A DNA stretch of 19,595 nucleotides from Bacteroidales bacterium UBA1199 (lineage in GTDB: Bacteria; Bacteroidota; Bacteroidia; Bacteroidales; UBA932): positions 5,251 to 24,845 of the forward strand of contig DBXZ01000033.1 in NCBI GenBank assembly GCA_002309795.1, given 5' to 3'. Shown in pieces: positions 13,953 to 19,595 of this stretch (within the stretch, counting starts at the first letter, position 1; each line of letters starts with the position of its first letter). The notes below the pieces were generated by a model, which worked only from the letters and a program-made list of their open reading frames with translations, ran no database searches and was not told where the DNA came from. The position numbers and the translations under genes are program-made.

Positions 13953-14503
13953 CCCAGTTTGACCCGATAGGAGGTGCGGGCGATGCCTTTGGCAATGTTG
14001 TTCAGTTTGCCGGCAAGCATCTTTTTGCGGATGGGGCGGGCACGGTCGGTGAAGACGATCCCGTCCAGGTGGTCCAGTTCGTGCTGGAGCATCCGGGCAG
14101 CGAATTCGTCGAACTCCTCCTCCCTTTCGACCAGGTCGGCGTCGAAGTAGCGGACCTTGATGCGTTTGGGACGGACGATGTCGGCATCGAGCCCCGGGAG
14201 GCTCAGGCAGCCTTCGTTGTATTCGGAGGTCTCCTCGCTTTCGAAGGTCACCACGGGGTTGACCATTTCGCGGTGGAAACCGGCCAGCGCAGGATAGCGG
14301 TCCCTGAGTTCGTTGCCGTCCACCACCAGCAGGCGTTCGGAGATGCCGATCTGAGGCGCGGCCAGACCGCAGCCGTCGGCGTTATGCATGGTCTCGACCA
14401 TGTCGGCAATCAGGGTTTTGAGCTCCTCTTTCCGCGAAAGGTCGGCCTCGACAGCTTTCTCGCGCAGGACGCGCGAACCATATAGATAAATCGGGTATAT
14501 CAT
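13949..14503 (-). CDS. def: Peptide deformylase
   Basis: A 184-residue cytoplasmic metalloenzyme that removes the formyl group from the N-terminal methionine of new proteins. All three family motifs are intact: GCGLAAPQIG (44-53), EGCLSLPG (97-104, metal-binding Cys99) and QHELDHLDG (140-148, with His141, catalytic Glu142 and His145). Length is normal. The start codon overlaps the ruvX stop (ATGA), and its own stop overlaps the start of the TPR-HTH regulator in the same way. So ruvX, def and the regulator probably form one coupled transcription unit. The C-terminal tail is Lys/Arg-rich and unremarkable. Confidence 0.97.
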   Translation of the reverse strand: MIYPIYLYGSRVLREKAVEADLSRKEELKTLIADMVETMHNADGCGLAAPQIGISERLLVVDGNELRDRYPALAGFHREMVNPVVTFESEETSEYNEGCLSLPGLDADIVRPKRIKVRYFDADLVEREEEFDEFAARMLQHELDHLDGIVFTDRARPIRKKMLAGKLNNIAKGIARTSYRVKLG

Positions 14504-14919
14504 TTTGCAGATGTTCTTTCCAGGTAGGTTTGCAGGATGAGGGCGGCGCTGACCTTGTCTACGGCACTTTTGTCGCGGCGGTCCATCTTGCGGACGCCGC
14601 CGTCGATCATCGCCCGGTGGGCCAGGACGGAGGTAAAGCGCTCATCTTCGAGCGATACGGGAACCGAAGGGAACTTTTTGCGGAGCAGATTGAGGAAGGC
14701 GTCCACGTCTTTGGCTGCCTCGGAAGGCTTGCCGTCCATATTCACCGGGTATCCCACGACGAAGCGTTCGATCGGCTCCGCCGCGGCATATTTTTGGAGA
14801 TATTCTATTATCTTTGCACTTGGAACCGTTTCGAGCGCAGATGCGAAAATCCGCAGCGGATCAGTGACCGCCACCCCGACTCGCTTGCGTCCGTAATCGA
14901 TTCCCACGATTCTGTCCAT
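14500..14919 (-). CDS. ruvX: Putative pre-16S rRNA nuclease / Holliday junction resolvase-like (YqgF/RuvX)
   Basis: A 139-residue RNase H-fold protein of the YqgF/RuvX family, implicated in maturing the 5' end of 16S rRNA and sometimes named a Holliday junction resolvase. Signatures are the start VGIDYGRKRVGVAVTDPLRI (residues 5-24, catalytic Asp8), RFVVGYPVNMDG (a variant of the usual VVGLPLNMDG), SLEDERFTS (catalytic Glu) and the C-terminal DKSAVDKVSAALILQTYLE. Length is normal for the family. It is the first gene of the ruvX-def-regulator unit. A -7 box ends 7 bases before the ATG, so the mRNA may be nearly leaderless. The divergent M23 gene starts only 24 bases away. Confidence 0.95.
   Translation of the reverse strand: MDRIVGIDYGRKRVGVAVTDPLRIFASALETVPSAKIIEYLQKYAAAEPIERFVVGYPVNMDGKPSEAAKDVDAFLNLLRKKFPSVPVSLEDERFTSVLAHRAMIDGGVRKMDRRDKSAVDKVSAALILQTYLERTSAK
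14809..14816 (+). promoter_or_regulatory. Possible internal -7 box for the M23 gene
   Basis: TATCTTTG is a perfect -7 box on the plus strand, lying antisense inside ruvX, 127 bases before the M23 ATG. The nearest TTG upstream is only 12 bases away, so the -33 spacing is poor. No better plus-strand promoter is seen in the 24-base gap next to the M23 start. Confidence 0.35.
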
Positions 14920-14926
14920 ATCGTTG

Positions 14927-14934
14927 CAAAGTTA
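14927..14934 (-). promoter_or_regulatory. -7 promoter box of ruvX-def-regulator unit
   Basis: On the minus strand TAACTTTG matches TAnnTTTG and ends 7 bases before the ruvX ATG (14919). Candidate -33 TTG triplets upstream have spacings of 13 or 22 bases and neither is ideal. The promoter must extend into the M23 coding start. Confidence 0.5.
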
Positions 14935-14943
14935 GGATTTTAT

Positions 14944-15807
14944 ATGGCAAAACGAACAAAAAGAATCAAAGAAAACTCCGCGCCGCGGCGCCTCCGCGTC
15001 ACGGTCGGTGACGACGCCACCCACGAGGAGCTTTTCCACTTCAAGACCACAAAGGGCAGTTTCCGCCTGGTCGTGGCCCTCATCGCGCTTGCCATCATTG
15101 CCGGGACATACTGCCTGACCGCCTATACGCCGGTGCGCCGGACCATCCCGGGCTATCCTTCCAACGAAACCCGCCGCAAGGCCATGGAGAATCTCATCAA
15201 GATAGACTCGCTGGAGAACGTGATCGGCATGTGGTCGTACCAGATGACCAACATCCAGCGCATTGTCAGCGGCAAGTCCCCGATCCCGATCGACTCGCTG
15301 GCCGTCACCCCCACTTCCAGTGACGAAAGCATCCGCGGCCTTTACGCCGAGAACGACTCGCTGCTGCGCGAGGAGGTCCGCCGCCAGGAGCAGTTCAATA
15401 TCTCGCTGCCGGACAACTCCACCATCTCGCAGATCGAAGGCCTGCACTTCTTCACGCCGGTCAAGGGCATCATCACCGAACCGTACGACAAGTCGGGCGG
15501 CCATCCTTACGTGGATATCGCCGCCGAGACGGGCACGATGGTCTACGCGGTGCTGGGCGGTACGGTCATCTCCGCACTGTGGAACGACGAGGTCGGTTAT
15601 ATTCTTGAAATTCAGCACGACAACGATATTATCTCTATCTACAAGCACAACGAACGGCTGCTGAAAAAGACGGGTGACGTGGTCAAGGCGGGCACACCGG
15701 TCGCCCAGGTGGGCAATACCGGAATCCTCAGTACCGGAAGCCATCTGCACTTCGAACTCTGGCACAAGGGCTCGCCCATCGACCCGACCCTCTACATCAA
15801 ATTCTGA
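14944..15807 (+). CDS. M23 family zinc endopeptidase, inner-membrane anchored (LytM fold)
   Basis: A 287-residue protein with a basic cytoplasmic N-terminus (1-39), one membrane span (about 40-61), a periplasmic stalk with a possible coiled region (about 75-160), and a LytM/M23 domain (about 165-287). Zinc ligands His187 and Asp191 lie in GGHPYVDIAA (HxxxD), and the HLH of GSHLHFELW (267-269) is present with a further His235 in IYKHNE, so the site looks complete. It should cut peptidoglycan cross-bridges during cell growth. The ATG at 14944 is chosen because the reading frame upstream runs antisense through ruvX. dxr begins 3 bases after its stop, so it leads an M23-dxr-rseP-DUF4837 run. This M23 type is often linked with bactofilins; none is present here. 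Confidence 0.92.
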   Translation: MAKRTKRIKENSAPRRLRVTVGDDATHEELFHFKTTKGSFRLVVALIALAIIAGTYCLTAYTPVRRTIPGYPSNETRRKAMENLIKIDSLENVIGMWSYQMTNIQRIVSGKSPIPIDSLAVTPTSSDESIRGLYAENDSLLREEVRRQEQFNISLPDNSTISQIEGLHFFTPVKGIITEPYDKSGGHPYVDIAAETGTMVYAVLGGTVISALWNDEVGYILEIQHDNDIISIYKHNERLLKKTGDVVKAGTPVAQVGNTGILSTGSHLHFELWHKGSPIDPTLYIKF

Positions 15808-15810
15808 GTT

Positions 15811-16980
15811 ATGTCCGAATCCAATCCCAGGCGCCACGTCGCCATTCTTGGGTCAACCGGAAGTATCGGTACGCAGGCGCTTGACGTGATTGCGCAGCAT
15901 CCCGATCTCTTCGAGGTGGAATTGCTCACGGCCAACAACAACGTGGATCTGCTGATCGAGCAGGCGATCCGCTTCCAGCCCAACCAGGTGGTCATCTGCA
16001 ACCCGGATCTCTACGACCGCGTGGCGGAGGCGCTGCAACCCAGTATGATCAAGGTCTTCGCCGGAATCGATTCGGTGTGCGACCTGGTAGGCAACCCTTC
16101 GATTGATATCGTGCTCGCCGCGATGGTGGGCTTCAGCGGACTGCGTCCCACGATCGCCGCGCTCGAAGCGGGCAAAGCCGTCGCGCTGGCCAACAAAGAG
16201 ACGCTGGTGGCTGCCGGCAGTCTGGTGATGCCGCTCGCACGCGCGCATCAGGCCCCGGTGATCCCGGTAGATTCCGAACATTCCGCAATCTTCCAGTGTC
16301 TGCAGGGCGAACGGGTGAAACCTTCGAAGCTTATCCTCACCGGTTCGGGCGGCCCGTTCCGCAAGATGCCCGCCGCCGAAATGGCCGGCATTACCCGCGA
16401 AGCGGCGCTCAACCATCCCCGCTGGAAAATGGGTGCCAAGGTGACCGTCGATTCGGCCACGCTGATGAACAAGGGACTCGAGTTCATCGAAGCGCGCTGG
16501 CTCTTCGACATGGCACCGGAAGATATCGAGGTGGTGATCCATCCTCAGTCCATCATCCACTCCATGGTGCGATTCAGCGACGGCTGCGTGATGGCCCAGC
16601 TGAGCAATCCGGACATGCGGCTGCCCATCCAATACGCCCTCTCCTACCCGTACCGGATTCCGCTGGCCATGGAACCGCTCGATCTGGTCCGCACGGCAAG
16701 CCTCACCTTCGAGGAGCCCGACCTGGATCGGTTCCCCTGCCTGGCGATTGCCCGGGAGGCACTCAAACGGGGCGGAACCGCGCCGTGCACGATGAACGCC
16801 GCCAACGAAGAGGCGGTTGCGGCATTCCTGGAGGGCCGGATCCGCTTCATCGACATTCCGGTCATTATCGAAAAGACGCTGGCGAGCGCCGGATTCGAGG
16901 CGAAGCCGGATCTCGAGACGATTTATAGCACGAATTTTGAATCCAGACGCATCGCTGCGGAGCTGATTGCCCGCCACTGA
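15811..16980 (+). CDS. dxr: 1-deoxy-D-xylulose 5-phosphate reductoisomerase
   Basis: A 389-residue enzyme of the MEP isoprenoid pathway, turning DXP into MEP with NADPH and a divalent metal. The NADPH loop is LGSTGSIGTQALDV (13-26). ALANKETLV (126-133) and the metal-binding DSEHSAIFQCL (154-164, Asp154 and Glu156) follow. Then come GSGGPFR (178-184) and the long signature HPRWKMGAKVTVDSATLMNK plus GLEFIEARW, with the third metal ligand Glu227. Length is normal and no key residue is missing. It is 3 bases after the M23 stop and 4 bases before rseP. The dxr-rseP pairing is found in many bacteria; undecaprenyl phosphate for the envelope is a downstream product of this pathway. Confidence 0.97.
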   Translation: MSESNPRRHVAILGSTGSIGTQALDVIAQHPDLFEVELLTANNNVDLLIEQAIRFQPNQVVICNPDLYDRVAEALQPSMIKVFAGIDSVCDLVGNPSIDIVLAAMVGFSGLRPTIAALEAGKAVALANKETLVAAGSLVMPLARAHQAPVIPVDSEHSAIFQCLQGERVKPSKLILTGSGGPFRKMPAAEMAGITREAALNHPRWKMGAKVTVDSATLMNKGLEFIEARWLFDMAPEDIEVVIHPQSIIHSMVRFSDGCVMAQLSNPDMRLPIQYALSYPYRIPLAMEPLDLVRTASLTFEEPDLDRFPCLAIAREALKRGGTAPCTMNAANEEAVAAFLEGRIRFIDIPVIIEKTLASAGFEAKPDLETIYSTNFESRRIAAELIARH

Positions 16981-16984
16981 TCCA

Positions 16985-18373
16985 ATGGTCGTATTACTCA
17001 AAGTCATTCAAGTTATCCTCGCGCTTTCACTGCTGGTGGCAGTGCATGAATTCGGGCACTTTATCTTCGCCCGAATCTTCAAGGTCCGCGTCGAGCGATT
17101 TTATCTTTTCTTCAACCCGAAATTCTCACTGGTCAAGGTCAAACGCTTCGGCGGCAAGCTGCACTGGCGCTTTTTCGCCGGCAACCAGACCCCTGAGGAG
17201 TGGCAGGAGCATCCGGAGGCCACCGAATTCGGAATCGGCTGGGTGCCCTTCGGCGGCTACTGCGCCATCTCTGGCATGGTGGACGAAACCACCAAGTCCA
17301 GCGACCTGCCCGCCCAGCCGCAACCGTGGGAGTTCCGCACCAAGAAGGCCTGGCAGCGCTTCTTCATCATGTTCGGCGGCGTGCTGTTCAACTTTATCCT
17401 GGCATTCGGCCTTTATGCGGCCATCCTGGATACGTGGGGTGAGAGCTATCTGCGCAACGACGACGCCACCTACGGCCTGGCGGTCAACGACCTGGCCTAC
17501 GAGATCGGCTTCCGCGACGGCGACCGGATCCTGGCCTTTGACGGTGAACCGATCGACAATGTAGCCGCCCTGCAGGCCGACATGGTGATCAACAAGGCGC
17601 GCGAAGCGACGGTGCTCCGCGGCGGCGATACGCTGCTGGTTTCCATCGATCCCGCCTACCTGCCCGCTTCCCTGAAGAGCCGCGGTATGTTCGAACCGGG
17701 ATTCCCGTTCGTGGTGGAAAACGTCTCGGCCGATTCTCCCAACCGGGAGGTGATCGGCGCGGGTGATGCCATCGTAGCGGTGGAGGGCGAGCCCATGACC
17801 ATGGTGCAGCAGATCCGCCGTACCTTCGGGAAGCATCCCGGCGAGGCGATCTCCGTCACGCTCGAACGCGACGGGGCACGGCGCGAAGTGGCCCTGCAGC
17901 TCGATTCCGCCGGCATGGCGGGTGTGATGCTCGACGGCGACCTTTCCCACTTTTTCACGCTGACTGTCCGGGAGTACAACTTCTTCACGGCCATTCCCGC
18001 CGGCGCCACAAAGCTCTGGAAGGAGATTGTGAGCTACGTCAAGCAGCTGGGACTGATCTTCTCGCCCAAGACCAAGGCTTACCAGTCGGTGGGCAGCTTC
18101 ATCGCGATCGGCCGCATCTTCCCCGACACCTGGGACTGGTATCGGTTCTGGACCATTACTGCACTGATTTCCATCATGCTGGGCGTGATGAACCTGCTGC
18201 CGATTCCGGCCCTGGACGGCGGACATATTCTCTTCCTGATCATCGAGATGATCACCGGCCGCAAGCCGAGCGACAAGTTCCTGGAACGGGCGGAAACCGT
18301 GGGCATCATCCTGCTGATGGCCCTGATGGTACTGGCCTTCGGCAATGACATCCGCAGCCTCTTTATCAAGTAA
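16985..18373 (+). CDS. rseP: RIP metalloprotease RseP (site-2 protease)
   Basis: A 462-residue intramembrane zinc protease. In other bacteria RseP cleaves anti-sigma factors and clears signal peptides. The active-site helix near the N-terminus has HEFGHF (21-26, with His21, Glu22 and His25). The second zinc site is in the C-terminal MNLLPIPALDGGH (Asp411 in the LDGGH part). Between them are a membrane segment with FGGVLFNFILAF and two PDZ-like domains (about 162-225 and 240-305). Further membrane segments lie at about 375-410 and 440-460. The ATG at 16985 follows the dxr stop by 4 bases and begins the first span; an in-frame TTG at 16967 inside dxr is less likely. Confidence 0.96.
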   Translation: MVVLLKVIQVILALSLLVAVHEFGHFIFARIFKVRVERFYLFFNPKFSLVKVKRFGGKLHWRFFAGNQTPEEWQEHPEATEFGIGWVPFGGYCAISGMVDETTKSSDLPAQPQPWEFRTKKAWQRFFIMFGGVLFNFILAFGLYAAILDTWGESYLRNDDATYGLAVNDLAYEIGFRDGDRILAFDGEPIDNVAALQADMVINKAREATVLRGGDTLLVSIDPAYLPASLKSRGMFEPGFPFVVENVSADSPNREVIGAGDAIVAVEGEPMTMVQQIRRTFGKHPGEAISVTLERDGARREVALQLDSAGMAGVMLDGDLSHFFTLTVREYNFFTAIPAGATKLWKEIVSYVKQLGLIFSPKTKAYQSVGSFIAIGRIFPDTWDWYRFWTITALISIMLGVMNLLPIPALDGGHILFLIIEMITGRKPSDKFLERAETVGIILLMALMVLAFGNDIRSLFIK

Positions 18374-18379
18374 AATCTT

Positions 18380-19366
18380 ATGACTATGAAACGCATACTG
18401 GTATCTCTCGCAGCAATTCTGGTGCTGGCCACCGCCTGCGGTCCCAAGAAAGAAAGTTCCAAACCGGCCATCAGCGGTGCCGCCGGTGAAATCATCGTGG
18501 TCATCACCAAGGCCCAGTGGGAAGGTGAAGCCGGCAGCGCCATCCGGGAAGTCCTGGCGGACACCTACCCCTATCTCCCTCAGAAAGAGGCGATGTTCAA
18601 CCTGGTCAACGTGCCCGAATCGGGTGTGAACCACCTGCTTCGCACGCACCGCAACATGCTCTACCTCAAAATTGCAGATACGTGCGCCTGTGAACTGAAG
18701 GTCCGCCACGACGTCTGGTCAGCTCCGCAGACCATGCTGATCGTGAGCGCGCCGGACGCCATTGCGGCCGCCGAGTTTATCCGCGCCAACCGTGAAGCGG
18801 TCGTCTCGACTTTCGAGAAGGCGGAACGCGACCGCAGCATAGCCAACGCCAAGCTCTATGAGGACAAGGGCGTCCGGATGGTGGTGGAAGACCTCTTCGG
18901 CGGATCCCCCTGGTTCCCGCAGGGTTACACCATCAAAAAGCAGGCGGACGACTTCATCTGGATTTCCTACGAGACGGCTACGACCATCCAGGGCATCCTG
19001 ATTTACAGCTATCCCTACAGCGGCAACTACCAGTTCACCCCCTCCGCACTGCTCGAGCGGCGCAATGATTTCACGCGCAAGCACGTTCCCGCCAGCGCCG
19101 AGGGCAGTTACATGATTGCCAACCCCAACATCATCCCGGGCTACCAGATGGTGACCTACAACGGCATCAGCCGCCGGGAGATCCGCAGTCTCTGGGACAC
19201 GCAGGGCGACTTTATGGGCGGTCCGTTCGTTTCGCACGCATTCCTGAGCCGCGACGGCAATCGCGTGATTGTGGCCGACGGATTTGTGTATGCCGCCAAA
19301 CACAAGAAACGCAACTACTTGCGTCAGGTAGAAGCGATTGTCTCGTCGTTCCATTGGAGCGAATAG
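18380..19366 (+). CDS. DUF4837 family lipoprotein
   Basis: A 328-residue predicted lipoprotein. The signal peptide ends LATAC with Cys20 if translation begins at 18380; a second ATG at 18386 gives the more usual MKRILVSL start, and the choice is open. After the Cys comes a short linker, then GAAGEIIVVITKAQWEGEAG, an opening I recognise as typical of the Bacteroidetes DUF4837 family, with FPQGYTIKKQADDFIWISYE in the middle and GPFVSHAFLS towards the end. Function is unknown. No catalytic motif is visible. It lies 6 bases after rseP and probably shares its transcript, which hints at an envelope role. No clear terminator is seen after it. Confidence 0.8.
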   Translation: MTMKRILVSLAAILVLATACGPKKESSKPAISGAAGEIIVVITKAQWEGEAGSAIREVLADTYPYLPQKEAMFNLVNVPESGVNHLLRTHRNMLYLKIADTCACELKVRHDVWSAPQTMLIVSAPDAIAAAEFIRANREAVVSTFEKAERDRSIANAKLYEDKGVRMVVEDLFGGSPWFPQGYTIKKQADDFIWISYETATTIQGILIYSYPYSGNYQFTPSALLERRNDFTRKHVPASAEGSYMIANPNIIPGYQMVTYNGISRREIRSLWDTQGDFMGGPFVSHAFLSRDGNRVIVADGFVYAAKHKKRNYLRQVEAIVSSFHWSE

Positions 19367-19387
19367 AGGCCACTTCTTACAAATAAA

Positions 19388-19418
19388 TTTGTATTGCAGA
19401 AAAGATTTTATACCTTTG
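19388..19418 (+). promoter_or_regulatory. Promoter of tRNA-Glu-rpsT unit
   Basis: TTTG at 19388-19391 and TACCTTTG at 19411-19418, 19 bases apart, form the best-matching Bacteroidetes-type promoter in the window. RNA would start near 19425, giving a 5' leader of about 25 bases for RNase P to remove. Confidence 0.82.
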
Positions 19419-19450
19419 CACTCCCAATTTCGCAAAGAAAGCGGGAAACC

Positions 19451-19525
19451 GGTGGGTTCGTATAACGGCTAGTACTCAAGATTTTCATTCTTGCAATAGG
19501 AGTTCGATTCTCCTACCCACTACCA
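19451..19525 (+). tRNA. tRNA-Glu (anticodon UUC)
   Basis: A full cloverleaf can be drawn. The acceptor arms 19451-19457 and 19515-19521 pair with a G-U first pair. The D-arm stems are GTAT and GTAC. The anticodon stem CAAGA/TCTTG holds the loop TTTTCAT with anticodon TTC, and the T-arm AGGAG/CTCCT has the loop TTCGATT. The discriminator is A at 19522, and CCA is encoded at 19523-19525. The tRNA reads Glu codons GAA and GAG. rpsT follows 20 bases later. Confidence 0.96.
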
Positions 19526-19545
19526 AATGTTAAAAAAGAGAAACA

Positions 19546-19595
19546 ATGGCAAATACAGCATCCGCAAAGAAGGCCGATCGCCAGAACGAAAGGCA
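19546..19595 (+). CDS. rpsT: 30S ribosomal protein S20, N-terminal part (truncated by window)
   Basis: Translation from the ATG at 19546 gives MANTASAKKADRQNER, which fits the conserved S20 start (MANxxSAxKRxRQNEK). S20 is a primary 16S rRNA binding protein. Only about 16 codons are inside the window. It lies 20 bases after the tRNA-Glu 3' end with no promoter between, so it is probably co-transcribed with the tRNA. Confidence 0.85.
   Translation, partial: MANTASAKKADRQNER

Noticed and set aside
17126..18709. 527-codon open frame on the minus strand opposite rseP and the DUF4837 gene
   Set aside because: It is antisense to two genes with clear family motifs; long antisense frames arise easily in GC-rich coding DNA, and its translation resembles no protein family I know.

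Overview
The window looks like a chromosomal stretch from a GC-rich gut-type member of the Bacteroidales (Alistipes/Rikenellaceae-like is my inference, not something the sequence proves). The reasons are the -7 promoter boxes of the form TAnnTTTG before several genes, mostly absent Shine-Dalgarno sequences, the long Ala/Glu tail on ribosomal protein S16, BACON and SusE/F-type domains, a TPR-membrane-HTH regulator, and a DUF4837 lipoprotein. Coding density is very high; the longest gap between genes is about 200 bases (5171-5373).

Left part (1-7792) is mostly housekeeping. It holds the end of rpsR, then rplI and its terminator, and a GT2 glycosyltransferase that meets murF tail to tail. dut and murF form a minus-strand pair. 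Divergent from dut is a BASS-type transporter followed by a cyclophilin-type peptidyl-prolyl isomerase lipoprotein. Then come a gap with a good sigma-54-type promoter match and a strong terminator, rpsP-rimM, and a minus-strand phosphoglucomutase/phosphomannomutase.

Middle part (7793-13952) is the accessory block and the most interesting region. On the minus strand a TPR-sensor, membrane-spanning, HTH regulator is followed by a 108-base regulatory gap with three TAGACAAA-type sites. Next is a 114-residue membrane-anchored HTH protein that duplicates the regulator's C-terminus and starts with TTG. Twenty bases later comes a 1430-residue lipoprotein combining BACON repeats, a SusE/F-like insert, two EF-hand loops, two leucine-rich blocks and an M64 zinc peptidase domain. 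I infer a regulated cell-envelope or surface glycoprotein-degrading system; this exact set is not one I recognise as described.

Right part (13949-19595) is again housekeeping. ruvX and def are coupled by ATGA overlaps to the TPR-HTH regulator on the minus strand. Divergently on the plus strand runs an M23 endopeptidase, dxr, rseP, DUF4837 lipoprotein cluster concerned with the envelope and isoprenoid precursors. It is followed by a well-formed promoter driving tRNA-Glu(UUC) and the start of rpsT.

Recurrent promoter architecture is notable. In three genes the -7 box lies only 5-7 bases before the ATG, predicting leaderless or nearly leaderless mRNAs. In two places the T-tract of a terminator also provides the -33 TTTG box of the next gene.
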